Positions 48,856 through 60,636 of a stretch of DNA of 64,000 nucleotides are shown here, one piece after another. The stretch is from Nautilus pompilius. Taxonomy: Eukaryota > Mollusca > Cephalopoda > Nautilida > Nautilidae. Numbering within the stretch: the stretch's first letter is position 1; every line of letters starts with the position of its first letter. The notes beneath the pieces are model-generated. The model was not told where the DNA came from, searched no databases, and worked only from the letters and a program-made list of their open reading frames with translations. The DNA is taken from contig JACATO010001143.1 in assembly GCA_018389105.1 (NCBI GenBank), forward strand, positions 186,001 to 250,000, given 5' to 3'. Both the position numbers and the translations under genes were made by a program.

Positions 48856-51800
48856 CTGGAAAATAGCATGGAAAACTGCTCGGCCGACTCCGGAAAAGTA
48901 ACATTAAAATAACAAAAGGGGCGGCCTGACCGAAAGCAGAGAAGCTTAAAACAGAAGAGTGCCACTCCCGACAATGGCATTCTCAAATAGGGGGCCGTAT
49001 AAAACCATATCTCACACAATATATAATATATTCTGCGCATGCGTCATGTTCATTACATAAAAGGGTGATGTCTAGAACGAATTCTACTTGTGACGTCATC
49101 GAAAGAAACAAGAAGAGGCAGATGGAAAGAGAAAAAAAGATTATCATATTTTATCCTTAGACAGATAAGATGGAACGTACAACGCCCTGCCATAATAATT
49201 TGTATCACTTGTTATTACAATACGTTAGCTTGTTGAGTAAAACGCACGGGTTCCTTATGCTGATACTTGGTCGAGCTGCCTTTTGGTCGCCATATTTACG
49301 AGATCTTTGATTTTCACCATATCGGTAAGCCACAGAAAAGTTACTCTCACAGCAGCTACTTGATTGGATTAACAATTTAAAGGATTTGGAGCGCCTAAAA
49401 AAAGAAAAAAAGAAGTCGCCTCCTTTCTTCTTGTGGACTGTGGTCATACGATCGGCGCATCATGAGAAGCTATTCTCCTGAAAAAAATATGAGCATCAAA
49501 GTTCACTATACCTTGGTACAACGGTAGGAAGACTGTAAAATAGCAGTAAACCAGGCAAAAATTAATACATCTTTGAACAATCGCTAATTCTGTCCTCCCA
49601 GCTTGCCAGATTCCAACCCACACTATGACGCTCCCTGCTCCATACTTTACCGTGGCCTAAAGACATTGGAGTTTAAGATCTTCGTTAGTGCTTTTTTTTT
49701 TTTTTTTTGCTTTTGTTTTTGTCTGAAGCGAGATATGACCTTCAGGTGTGTATTTCTGAATCCGGGACTCATCAGGGAAGAGTGAATGTCACGACAATAT
49801 TGGCCAAATATTGCCGAGGCGCTCTGAATGGCCTATGAGGCGACCCTGATTGAAAGGAGAAATGGCAGACGATCGGCTTGTTTTCGACGTGGTGACAGCG
49901 CGCACCGGTTGTCATCTGCACTGTGCGAATGCAGATCAGAAGCAGTGATTCGGGTAGGGGCCCAAGGACGCTTCGTAAATAAAGAACTGCACGCGCGCTC
50001 CCTGTCTAGAACAAAAACGAGCACAGGATACTACTGAGATCAGGTCCGCTCTAAGAAAACCCCGCTTACCAAAACGTTCTCTAGCTTCAGATCCCTGTGC
50101 ATCATGTTTTTCTCGTGGATGAAGACCAGTCCGTTGCAGATCTGCCGCGCGAACTGGGCCATTCGCAGCATCGCCTGCTCCTGCTTCTTGTAGTTGGTGC
50201 CGAGTTTGCCCGGATTCTCTATTTTCTTGCCAATAAAATGATCCTGCAAGGTAGACGGACAGTACTCCATCACCATGATCCACTGCAGGTCTTTCTTGTA
50301 GGGTCTGAGAGCCACGCCGTAGTACTTCACAATATTCGGGTGATTAATTTCCCTGAAAGAAAACCAGTTTCCGTTAACCCTACCGTCCCAAGATGTTGAG
50401 AAATTTAGACACAAGGGGTTCAGCCTGCGATTGAATAGGCTCCCCGTGGGAAAATAAAAGGGATATTACTACCATTTTAACACTGTCGGCTGTTCATTAG
50501 TCACGCCGGTAACTTATTCCTTCACTGATTCAGATTTTTGGTGTACGTATTATACTTTCTACTTGGAAAGTTTTAAATAGTAACGTCTGCTGCTCTATCA
50601 ATACCATAATAATCGGGTCCGGGACGAGACCCTCTAGCGTGACCCTGGAGTCTTGTTGAGATGAAGATGGTCTTCCACTGAACACCACACCCCGTTATCT
50701 GTTATTTTCTTCCTGAAAGCTACCCACGTCAGCAGCGAACTTACCGTAAGATGTGATCCTCCAGCAGTATGTCTGCCACGTTGCTCAGTTTTAGCTCTTC
50801 TTTCCAAGCCTTGATGGCTACGTCTTGCTTGTTTCCATGCCGGATGAGTTTGCAGGCGTACACTGTTGCAAAACTTCCGCTCCCCAGTGGAGGGTCCATC
50901 GGGTTCCAAATCAGCTCCTGCAGCTTCACATCTGGTATCATAATCTCGTGGACGTAGAACAGTTCGATTCCACCCTGAAGACTCGAGATTTCGTAGATTA
51001 ACTTCGGATAGGCGTCCATGAAGAACTCTTCCTTCGCTATCGACTTTCTCTCCATGTTCTTCAGCAGCAGCAGGTCGGCCTTCAGAAGCTCGGGCACCAT
51101 GGACCCGAGGGCGTCGATGCTTCTCAGGAACCCGGTGAAGAACTTGCGGATCGTCTCTTCGAGACGGTCGCTGTCCGTGATGCTCTTCACGAAACTCGTT
51201 GTCAGATCGATCATGGTCTGCTTGTCGTTCAGCTTCGACCCCGCGTACGCTTTCAGCATCCTCTTTATCTCCCTTTGCTCAATGTCCAGCTGGCCCAAGC
51301 TGCTGATGATGAAGCCGAACGAGGAGGGGACGTAATCCTTGTCCGTCGTGTCGGACCGGCAGAGCACCTTTACCAGGCCTTTTGGTTTTGGACGCCTCTT
51401 CAAGGATTTCTGGAATCTGGTGGCGTCTTGAACCTGTCCGCCCAATAAGGTGCCTGTAAAAAAAAAAATAAAAATCTGACTTATCAATGTTTGGAGAGAC
51501 ATAGTCGACCCAACCAAACCTGCCGTTTGTTCTCTGGGTTTGGTGGTGTTATAAGACAAACGGGACCGGAAGGCCGAGCCTGCCAAACTTACTTTCAATA
51601 TTCAGTATCTGTTCTTCCATGGCTGCAAACTTATCCTTGAATTTTTCGATGATGCTGGCCTTCATACCTTTGATGTAATTCTTGTTTTCTTCCCAGTTGT
51701 TGACCAGGTTTTCAACGCGTTTGGTGATCTTGTTTGACGCAGATTCACCTGTCATCCTCCAGTGGCTTCCTTTTGTAGCATAGTCCGACGCACTCCACTG

Positions 51801-54800
51801 GCACTGCGAGACAGTTCTGCCGTAATTCAGCAGGCACGCCACTAGATTTTTCTGAATAATTTTTATTTCTTTCATCACTTCCAGCTTGATGTCGCTGATG
51901 TTGACCTTAGACTTGTTTTCCAGGATCTCTATCTTTCTGCGCACACTGGCGTAGAGCTCCGTTTTCGTATCAAGGGATCCAATCCCCATGTTCTGGGTTA
52001 CCTTCATCGCGTAAATGCACCTCTTCAGCAGACTCGACAGCCAGCTTTAAGAAAAAAGAAGAAGAAAAAAGATTCATTCTACCTTTCTTCCCTAACACGT
52101 ACAGGAATAAGTAAACTCGGGTGTTTTGCTGGATCATTGTCAGAGACGTGAGATCTCGTCCGCTGCCGGATGATGTAACGGCAATGGCGGGAAAGGAATT
52201 CACAGCGTTGCATTATGGGAAGGGTCTCTCTCTCTTTTTTTTTTTTTTGTTTTGTTTCGTTTCACATTCTTTAATTAAACCTCTGCTGGGTTATGATAAT
52301 AAATTTAACAAAGTATTTACCGTTCCTTCAGTATTGTTAACAGTAGCCGGGTCTGCACCATCTGGTGGGGCTTTGGAACAGGGCAGCTGGCCAAACTGAG
52401 CTGTTGGTAATCTATCAGCCGCCATCTTCCTGGATTTTTGAGAGGAAAAAATGGTCGCGCGGTCGTCTCTAATAACCGTTTCTTAGGAGGGTCGCCCCCC
52501 CCAAAAAGTAAAGCCGCCCGTCGTGAGTTAGGCTTCAATGTACCAGTGATTGGCGAATTAGAGGAGAAGAAGAAATACACCGTAAAGGAGAGAGAAACGT
52601 AATATACTTCTGTGTTGGCTACACGGCATTAGCCGCTGAGCAGATCTGACTTAATCCCGAGGGAAGAAGAATAGAAATAACAGGTGAACAAAACCCACGG
52701 AAAAGAGGGAAATGGCGCAGATCGGTTTATTGGCCAGGTGCCGTCTCCTTCCTCAGCTTTGTCTGTGTGGACGTCAGATAAGAACGAGGAAGGGAAAAAA
52801 ATGGAGGTGAATTCTGTGAATCGAAGTCAAGTTATTCGTGTCCGCGGTTGGTTTCCGTCGGGGTTCTGTGTCCGATATCGCGCTCTTTTAAATACTTCGG
52901 TCACTGTCAAAGATACGCACAGATACGTTTTGGAATGTTCTAGGTTAATTCGTTGTCTCTACCAGCCGAGACACAGAGGGGGGGGTCCTACCTTGCTCAG
53001 CTCGGTTACTAGTGGCAGAAAATCTCGATAGGGGTGGGATCTTTCCCACGTGCAGGTGTTCTTCCATATTGAACTCTGAACTTTTTAGGATTTTAAAATA
53101 ATGAACCTATATTATAGAGATTTGGAGAATTCGCAAATGTTTGCAGAGATTTATTAACAGCAAAATACACGAGACTGGAACAAGGCTTCAAAAAGAGTTA
53201 TTTTTTTTGTTGTTTTTCGTCGATAGGGGGCGCGCCTGAAATTAGCTGGCGGTACTATGTCGATCATGGCGGATAGCTGGAATTCTGTCTACTGGGTGCT
53301 GTGGTCACTCTTGTTTCTGGCCACGCATTACGGCCTGTTAATTCTCGGTAACTCCACTTCTCCATCCACCCTCACCTCAAAGCAGAAGCACTCTTCCACT
53401 TCCTACCCTTGTGAAGTCTGAGCAGTCGCTCGGCCACAGGACGGTTACCATGACAACTACGATAACGTATGCTTGTGTCATGTCTCTCTTGCAGTGTGGC
53501 ACAAAAACAAGAACATGGAGCATAACCTGAATGAAAAAGTTGGGTTCCTAACCGAAAAAAAAAGAAAACAAGCTTAGAAACTTGACAAAGGCTGATGATT
53601 TCAGGATATTTCCGTATGATGGAATCCAGACACTTCATGAATCTCGAACTGGCTGCCATCATCGTAACCTTGATATCCTGTTTGGATAAATTTTAAACCA
53701 TGGTCATCTTCCAAGAGTTGTAATAACTTCCTGCTTAGACAAAAACAACCGGATTGTAAACAAGTATTATCAGGAAAATGTTTTTCTTATGGAAAGTACA
53801 ATTTATTGCTTAAATATTAGTCTTAGAAAGGATTAGATTAACTATTTCCCGTTAGCTTATTCGTTAGTTAAAATTCCTGGGCTGACCCTCCACTTCCATT
53901 CTCAGAGGTTTCAGTGTATCCAATGACGTGAGACAATCGTTTGCGTGAGATGTTGGCTGTCTACTTACTGTACTCATTATTCAGTTACCTGTAACTGGAA
54001 AACATCTTGTTTTTCAGTGTGGCAGGTATCAGATTCTTCACAGCTTTCAGTAATTCATTGAAATCTTCTCTCATCACCCCAAACTCCAAAGCCTTGGAAA
54101 TCTGCGAAATAACAACTGACGAGTTAGAGGAATATGCAACACAACACAGAAAATATCATCCTATAGGACATATTCTCTCAAATAAATCAGATTGTTTTTT
54201 TTTTTCTCACAGTTCTTCCCTTCTTTCCTGGTAACATAGATATGTTTACTACTGCATCTTCCATCGGAAGATGTGCTACGGTAAAGACATAGGTTTGGAA
54301 TGACTTGCATCTTGGCCACCGTTCAAGAGCTCGAAACCATACGTAGGTAACTACTCGCTCAGTCACCGAGGCTAATAGTCCTCTCCATTTCCGCTTCCTG
54401 CTGCGAGATGCCTTCCCTTAGACCCCGAATGTCAGAGCGTGGTTCGCAAAGAAGATGGTATACTTGTGTATGGTTTTTGCTAGTCAGATCATTTGCAAGC
54501 ACTAAATAATAATAATAATAATAATAATAAGGAAATAAACTGAATGACAGTTTAAAAGAAGAAAGACGGGGTAAAACTGAAGGGAGGCTTCTTAGTGGGA
54601 CCTACAGGTTAAAAACATTGCCAAGAAGAACCTCGAGAATGCTGGAGAACAGAGTTCAGAATACTATACATGATGGGTTTTCGTGTGCGGTCATAAGTCG
54701 ATGTTAACACAAGAAGAGATGGCTCCTTCAAAGACAAGTCGGTGGAACATACGCAAACCAGTAGGAAGCCAGCCAGTGAATCATCATCGAGGACACCAAA

Positions 54801-56499
54801 TACAGAATTTTACATTTCTGAGGGATCTTCACTTGCAGCTGGCACGATATTAAATACGAAAGAGAGGAATGTCCCCTTAAATAACTCGAACACTGTCTCT
54901 TAGTTTTCAAATGTTACTTATTAAACGTGAAGCTGCCATTTTATCCACTGCGAGAAAAGTAAGGATAATAAAACACAAATACACTTTAAAGGTAGTATAG
55001 AAAAATTATATGGAAATTAGAGGGAGGGGTGACACAATCCAGGGAGAGTCAGATACCATGGCCTGTAGAAAGTGGTAAATGTAGTTGAGGATGAGAGCTG
55101 CAGTATCAAGATGGAAGATTCAGAAATGCATCGCGCTGAATGTAGGACCGTATACATCCAAACGCAGTGAGACTGCGGTTATTAGAAGTATAAACGTAGA
55201 TGCAGATTCGGGGATTGTTGAATAAGTCTTGGATGAAGAAAATAGCGAAGAAACTTTGATGTTTCTATTTTTAGGTTGGTGCGTTCCCTGTCCGAACGCT
55301 TGTACAAGATGGCTGCAAGGTCTGGCAGGGGCCCCGGGGTCGTTGTCTTAAAGGATAAAACAACACGATGAATTCTGATTAATAAACAAAAGGTCAATAA
55401 ATGTTGAGTGGTTACCTTGGTGGTTGAAATACATATCAGCTGGTCATTTCGTATGGATGGATAGTACTTCTGGAGTTTGTTCAGCGTGTCTTCCCACATC
55501 TCTTTTCTCTCCTTCTGCGGTATCATCTCCCACTTGTTGCTGACGAAGATTGTGGCCTCGGACAGAAATTCTTCGTCGTCTACAGATTTTAGCACCATCC
55601 TCAGCAACCCCTCGAGCTGAGTAAATGGGAGAATGAAGGGAGAAAAAAGAATCGAAGAAATCTGGAAATATTGTAGTATTACCACAGCCAAAAGCAAAGG
55701 GTTTATATAAGTTTTGTACTTCATCGAACGCTTTAAAGAATATGGGGGGGTCAAGAAATCCCCAAAACAACCTTAATTTATTCTGTATTTAATATATTCC
55801 AAGCGAGTTAGGAAACGTTCATGAAACTATTTCCAGGAAAAGACTGAGCATCTTCCAGACAGGAAGTTGACAACAAAGCGAAGAGAATCCGTGTCCCATC
55901 TCCGACCAAGGAGGCTGCTGCATCCCAAAGAACTTTCCTTCAAACCGTGTTCATTCAATCGGAACAAGAGCTGCCGCGCTACGGCCGGCACTGCACGTGT
56001 CCATTCCTTGTTAACGAAGCCGGACGTTCCCAATCTCGCGCCGGAAACAATAGAGAAATGGCGCTTTATATTTCCTCTCTCTCGCTCTCGCTCTCTCTCT
56101 CTCTCTCTTTCCTCCTCCAGAGATATCGGAGCCGCCTCTCTCCATCGAGGATCTCTCATCTCGTCATCCCTCCATCCTCTCTCTCCACGCTCCCTAGCTC
56201 CCTCCTCTCTCCATCTCATCTCCCCCCCTCCATGAGAGAGGATCCAGCCTCCATCTCTCTCTCCATCTCCCATCTCTCTCTCTAGCGCCCTCCATCAAGA
56301 GAGCCAGAATCGAGATCGATCGAGCAAGCTAATAGAGCGTCTCGAAAGACATCTCTGACTCTCGCTGCTCCATCTCTCTATCTCACGCCATAGGTCTCGC
56401 TCTCGAGGATCTCGCTCTCTCGAGCCTTCTCTCTCTCTCGAGCATTCTCTCGATCTCCTCGCTCTCTCGTATCTAGCGCGCCTCTCTCGCTCTCAATCT

Positions 56500-56537
<38 letters not shown>

Positions 56538-56614
56538 CCTCTCTCGCTCTCTCTCTCTCTCTTCCATCTCTCTCTCTCTCTCCATCTCTCTCTCCTCTCT
56601 CTCTCTCTCTCCAT

Positions 56615-56672
<58 letters not shown>

Positions 56673-59600
56673 ATCTCTCTCTCTCTCTCTCGAAGAGCAC
56701 AAAAGACATGCGAGTTAGGTGTTTCTAAATAATTGTAACAGACTAGGTTTCCGCGAGAATTTTATCAGTTATAGAGCGACGAAACGTAAATTAAAAACAG
56801 ATTACCTCCCATTCCGCAGGGTTAATCTGATAGTACTTGGGGGCAAAGGATTGAGATCTTTTCTGGTCTCCCTCGGTACCAATAAATGTTCAGACGCGAA
56901 ACCAAATCTTCGTAAAATTCCGTATCCTCTCGGAGGTCACGAGTCGTACATCTCCTTCTCCGAAGCGAGCAGCGTGCTTGAAACTGACCAATCAGCGAGT
57001 GCGCTGCGTAGAGCAGCCCCAATCCAGAATGTTCATTCGCAACAGCAGCGATATCTGGTCACTGATCCCCACCGAAATAAAACTCACCGAACAAAAAAAA
57101 AACAAGAATATTTTTTTATTTAATGTATTCATTCCACCACCCGTCGAAAACCGACAAGATCACGTGATTCCCGGATCACGGCTAAACGTCTCCCATCTGT
57201 CCATTTAAAGATGAACTCAAAAGAAGTAAAAAAGGAAAAACTGTTGCAGACCGAACGCTTTGTAAACCCTAATTTCTTTTATAAAAACAACCAAAAGCAA
57301 TATTTAAATTCTCCGTCTTTTCCAACCACACAGCTGTTCTGCATCAGTGCATCGTCACTTAGGTGCACGATCTCCGTCTTTTCCAACCACACAGCTGTTC
57401 TGCATCAGTGTATCGTCACTTAGGTGCACGATGAATCATTTTAAAAAATACCGAAAGTGCATAGAAACCTTTAAGTTAATGGGAAATGGCGACACTGCTT
57501 CTGGATCTAACAAATAAATAGCTAACATAAACAGCACAATACCCAGGATGTGGAGGTGGCAGTGAACGGTAATAAACGCCTACAAGTTTAGGATTGTCTT
57601 TGGCAGCCTTAAAAGTACATTCTTTTTTTTTCTTATAACAAAAGAAAGACCAAATCAGTGCGTGGGGGAATATGGGCAAGGCAACCCTGACGCCGATCCT
57701 TCGTGTGTCCTAGGGCCTTCTACAATTCTGTTTCCAGTCTACAGCGGATAAGATACCACAGACTTTGGTTTTACTTCTCTACACCCACGGTCTCAGGTCC
57801 GAATTTCTATTTCCCGATCGTGTGTTTGCAGTTCCTCAAAACGCAAACCCCGTAAACACTTTAACCCTTTATCATCCGGTGTTAATTACAACAACAAAGA
57901 AGAAGAATAGCAGTAATTAGTCGCCGACTATATCACTGCCCCACCTTTGGTTTTTTTTTCTCTCTCTCAGCGATATTTAACCCTTTATAACTATAAAAGC
58001 TTCCCTCGCGTGGTTTAACGGAATAAAGCAACGACAACAACAAAAAAAAACGTGTTTTCGCGTTAATGGAAACGGCTTAGAACACAAACGAAGGTCCTTC
58101 CTCTACAATCGCGACAACTGCCTCCGAAATGGCTTCGATTTTAATTCTAAGGTTTTCCAGAGGCACTGATCGCATACACCCATAGAGCTCCTGTTCGCCT
58201 CTTGAACTTAATTGGCACTCCGCTTTCTTGTAATAAATATGAAAGGAATTTCTATTGCTCACAGCCCAGACCCCGGCAGGACGGGGTGGCGGAAAGAGAC
58301 GCTAGCAATTTTTCCTGGCGAACTACCTGTCTAAATTTCCGAATCTCCTAGTACAGTACGCAGGTGTGAGAAGGGCTCTCGATTAGCGAAGCCCTGCTTC
58401 GTTTCTGATACCTACCCTGTCCTTCTGGACCCCGCCGGCATTCGAGCTATTGATCACGTAAAGAAATCCGAACGCATTCCTCATGTAGGACGCCAGGTGT
58501 TTACACATCTCTTTATTTTCGCCGATTCCCGGGCTGTCGATGAACACCAGACCATCCTGGAAGTAGAGACACGGGTTAGACGGCCAGTGCAAGAAAAAGA
58601 AGAGAAAAAAACTCGTGAAAATGAGATTTGCGTCGTTTTCCGCGCGCGAATTTGGAAGTCGGTAAAGTGTAGAATTGGTCGAGACGGACCTTTGGCAGAG
58701 GTCGGTCGCAACCCGATCAGCCAGGTGAGAATAGAGACGCTCTGGGGTGTCGGCCACTTCTCCGCCTGTTTGTTCTGTGTCTTGGCTTTGTAGTTATGTA
58801 GACTATTAGTTAGTGCGTCCTGAGGGGTTTCTTCAGAACAAATTTACAAAGTATACAGAACCTGCTGTTCACAGAATATGGCCATTTAAGGGAAAAAAAC
58901 CCTGAAGCAATCATACTAATGCCATGTTTGGCCAACATTCATTTTCAGTATGGAATTCAAGCAATGATAATGCAGAGTTACGGCTTATACAAGGTTCCCA
59001 ACTAAGTTTAGTTTATACAAGAAGACCATAATGGCTTATGTAATGTTTCTCCGAAGAAGAGAGATCGTCATCAAAATAGACTTAAATTGATCAATGTTAT
59101 CTTAACTGAAAAAAATAGGGTCCCTTACCTTAAGGAGAGGAGAGGGCCAATACACTTCTACCTTCTCAGCCTCACAGTCTAACTCGGGATCATCAGGAAG
59201 TCGGATGTGACCTCTCAGTAACTCCAGTGCTTCTTCCGTGTTCAAAGTAAGCTTCTGCGGTTTTCTAGACTTGTCCTTGAAATGGATAATGGCGTACTTG
59301 GAAGTACTACCTCGTATTTCGCAGAATGTATCTGTACAGCACAGCGGGCTTGTGGGCAAGACATCTTTTTGTAACAGTAAATTGACCAAACTGGATTTTC
59401 CAGAACCAGTCTCCCCTTTAACAGCAAAAAAAAAATAGTCTTCTTGATATTTGGGGTTCAACAGTGATGGCCCGCGTATCAAAATAACATTTCCGTTTTT
59501 CTTTTATAAATTACTGAGTAGTTTTATATACAGATAACAAATTTCTCTTTCTGAATGCTGATTCCAGAAAATGAATAGTCTTTGGATCTAAGAGTAAGGT

Positions 59601-60636
59601 GATTTATCGAAGCACTGTTGTTAATTTGATCTGCTATTGTAGTGTCAAAAACGTGTTTTCTGTTGTTGATTCATTCTACAGAGAATTTGCTTAGTCTACG
59701 CCTTTCCTGAAAATTCCAAAGTAACTATACATCCCTAAAGTACTAGAGGACCAGTACCTGCCCTGGTTTTGAATGAAAATCTGACAGATACAGGAGGCAA
59801 GGATACAGTGTAGGTGGACAAACGAACATCACGTGACCATGGACTATGGCTTTCTCAAAATAAGTACCATCTTGATATTTCATGTCGCTCTACTGAGATC
59901 ATATCTGTTGACAAGATGGCAGGACGCGATTTTATGGAAAACGTCTTGAGGCTTTTGATACTACAGCAGGGAATTCTGTCTTTGGCCACAGAACTTTATC
60001 TACTCATCTGACCATTTTCCACTTTCCGTAAAGCACAAATCGATAACGGAAAGCACAAATGCAGTTTGTCACACAATATTTCCTTGGCTTTGAATTACTA
60101 TTCATTAACAACCCATTATCGCGTGGTTTAAGTCATATTTCGTAACCTGGCACCGGTAAAGAAAATCAGAAGGTATTTTGCATAACATACTTTTTTGTGC
60201 CATTATTCCGAGTTATCTCTCCTGCATTTTTCGATGGATGGAACCTACGTTGGTTCCAACAATTAACGCTCTCATTCCAGATAACATCGACAGAGTGAAA
60301 GAAAAACAAACGAATACGCATAAATTGTTTTTAATTTTAATTAAAATTTTAATTATTTAAAATGTTGTGCTTTATTTTTTCCCTTGTTTCAAATAAAGAA
60401 AACTCTGACTGACCTGCTAATAAGATGACACAGTCCCTTTTCTGCAGTTCTTGTATCTTTGATTCCATCGTGTTTTTAAAATCGGGAAACAACTCCTCCA
60501 GGTCATTTTGGATATTTTCCGGCAGTTGAGAGAGAAAATTCTTGGATTTTTCGTAAATTTTTCTAAGGTTCTCTCTCTTTTCGCTGTCGTCTTTCACGAT
60601 ATCTAGTGCCTTAATACAACTCTGAAGTGGATCCGG
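48451..60636 (-). CDS. DSTYK-like protein kinase with N-terminal dynamin-like GTPase domain, 5'-incomplete
   Basis: Nine exons join in phase to 938 codons (937 residues visible). Numbered from the first visible residue: an acidic helical lead (1-70); a GTPase domain with G1 GETGSGKSS (75-83), a G2-like Thr in CCTDTFCEIRG, G3 DSPG (177-180) and G4 NKWE (244-247), most like mitofusins and bacterial dynamin-like proteins; a long helical middle (285-650), stalk-like; then a kinase domain with Gly loop GSGSFATV (663-670), VAIK Lys 687, HRDLKLEN (794-801), DVG in place of DFG (814-816) and APE (836-838). The order and the TDxGxxKP activation segment fit DSTYK (RIPK5), about 929 residues in human. 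Likely role: GTP-regulated signalling kinase at membranes or in stress/death pathways; this is inference. The first exon or exons upstream of 60636 were not found, so the true start is unknown. Confidence 0.85.
48856..50069 (-). other. GTPase-kinase intron 8
   Basis: Holds a T-run near 49688-49709. Open frames on both strands look accidental. No repeat family recognised. Confidence 0.55.
50070..50352 (-). CDS. GTPase-kinase exon 8 (catalytic loop)
   Basis: 283 nt, REINHPNIVKYYGVALRPY ... EYCPSTLQDHFIGKK ... MMHRDLKLENVL. The catalytic Asp and Asn are kept. Donor GTAAGC. Confidence 0.95.
50745..51453 (-). CDS. GTPase-kinase exon 7 (helices, kinase N-lobe)
   Basis: 709 nt, from STLLGGQVQDATRFQKSLKR through LGSMVPELLKADLLLLKNME to PLGSGSFATVYACKL and DVAIKAWKEELKL. 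The start of the kinase domain. GC content is higher than in the surrounding introns. Donor GTAAGT. Confidence 0.93.
51593..52044 (-). CDS. GTPase-kinase exon 6 (helical region)
   Basis: 452 nt, WLSSLLKRCIYAMKVTQNMG ... KFAAMEEQILNIE. Rich in Lys/Glu/Ile heptad-like spacing, so probably coiled or stalk helices. Acceptor TTAAAG, donor GTAAGT. Confidence 0.9.
52321..52425 (-). CDS. Candidate first coding exon, unknown gene
   Basis: 35 codons, MAADRLPTAQFGQLPCSKA then PPDGADPATVNNTEGT, ending at a donor-like GTAAAT. The ATG lies in AAGATGGCGGC, the YY1-type context common at housekeeping gene starts. It ends in phase 0 and so cannot join kinase exon 6, which needs two leading bases. I could not find a next exon and do not recognise the protein. 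Confidence 0.3.
52430..53256. promoter_or_regulatory. Possible bidirectional promoter inside a kinase intron
   Basis: GC/CpG-richer than the flanking introns and lying between two diverging short coding starts. This is inference from layout only. Confidence 0.3.
53257..53347 (+). CDS. Candidate first exon with signal-anchor-like segment
   Basis: ATG at 53257 (a second at 53266) reads MSIMADSWNSVYWVLWSLLF then LATHYGLLIL, a hydrophobic helix like a signal peptide or anchor, up to a donor-like GTAACT. If unspliced it would stop after 54 codons. Family not recognised and no downstream exon identified. Confidence 0.3.
53989..54101 (-). CDS. GTPase-kinase exon 5
   Basis: 113 nt, ISKALEFGVMREDFNELLKA then VKNLIPATLKNKMFSSY. 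Too short to stand out alone, but it has acceptor TTCGCAG, donor GTAACT and fits phase between exons 4 and 6. Confidence 0.8.
54102..55415 (-). other. GTPase-kinase intron 4
   Basis: Carries an (AAT)n run at 54504-54530. No gene seen. Confidence 0.6.
54504..54530. repeat. (AAT)n microsatellite
   Basis: About nine AAT triplets. Confidence 0.95.
55416..55616 (-). CDS. GTPase-kinase exon 4 (G4)
   Basis: 201 nt, LEGLLRMVLKSVDDEEFL then ATIFVSNKWEMIPQKER ... QLICISTTK. NKWE stands where mitofusins have NRWD-like G4 motifs. Donor GTAACC. Confidence 0.92.
56060..56695. repeat. Long CT-rich microsatellite tract
   Basis: About 640 bp almost purely CT on the plus strand, interrupted by CATCTC, CGCTCTC and TCGAG blocks, with the purest (CT)n runs at 56490-56690. 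The minus strand gives Arg/Glu-rich frames that are not genes. Confidence 0.95.
57310..57431 (+). repeat. 61-bp tandem duplication
   Basis: Two copies of TCTCCGTCTTTTCCAACCAC ... CACTTAGGTGCACGA, starting at 57310 and 57371, with one C/T difference. A recent event. Confidence 0.95.
58416..58556 (-). CDS. GTPase-kinase exon 3 (DSPG)
   Basis: 141 nt, DGLVFIDSPGIGENKEMCKH then AFGFLYVINSSNAGGVQKDR. DSPG is the G3 motif. Acceptor CTTCCAG, donor GTAGGT, phase 0. Confidence 0.93.
58557..59128 (-). other. GTPase-kinase intron 2
   Basis: Includes a relic of the 58-bp repeat family at about 58965-59045 (CGGCTTATACAAGGTTCCCA, GTTTAGTTTATACAAGAAGA). No gene. Confidence 0.6.
59129..59415 (-). CDS. GTPase-kinase exon 2 (P-loop)
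   Basis: 287 nt, GETGSGKSSLVNLLLQKDVL then PTSPLCCTDTFCEIRG, ending WPSPLLK. Donor GTAAGG, phase 0. It compares with the mitofusin pattern GRTSNGKSTVINAML..KVLPS....T. Confidence 0.93.
59416..60413 (-). other. GTPase-kinase intron 1
   Basis: AT-rich. One GGAGAGATAACTC motif on the minus strand (60222-60210). Nothing else recognised. Confidence 0.55.
60414..60636 (-). CDS. GTPase-kinase exon 1 of those visible
   Basis: 223 nt, PDPLQSCIKALDIVKDDSEK ... ELQKRDCVILLA. Acceptor TTGTAG at its 5' edge shows that at least one earlier exon exists. The donor GTCAGT splits the first Gly codon of the P-loop. Confidence 0.82.

Larger units (their letters stand above)
52045..53988. other. GTPase-kinase intron 5, with nested candidate first exons
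   Basis: Contains a GC-rich block (about 52430-53260) flanked by two outward-facing short coding starts, 52425-52321 on the minus strand and 53257-53347 on the plus strand. See their own entries. Confidence 0.5.
55617..58415 (-). other. GTPase-kinase intron 3
   Basis: Contains the long CT tract (56060-56695) and a 61-bp direct duplication (57310-57431). The remainder shows no gene. Confidence 0.65.

Noticed and set aside
49828-50037. Plus-strand frame MAYEATLIERRNGRRSACF... in kinase intron 8
   Set aside because: No family, no splice support; probably chance in GC-richer DNA.
53372-53662. Minus-strand frame MMAASSRFMKCLDSIIRKY... as a kinase exon
   Set aside because: It looked exon-like, but joining it after exon 5 in the required phase gives a stop for every acceptor tried, while exon 5 joins exon 6 cleanly.
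56378-56709. Minus-strand frames made of RERERE
   Set aside because: Translation of the CT/GA microsatellite.
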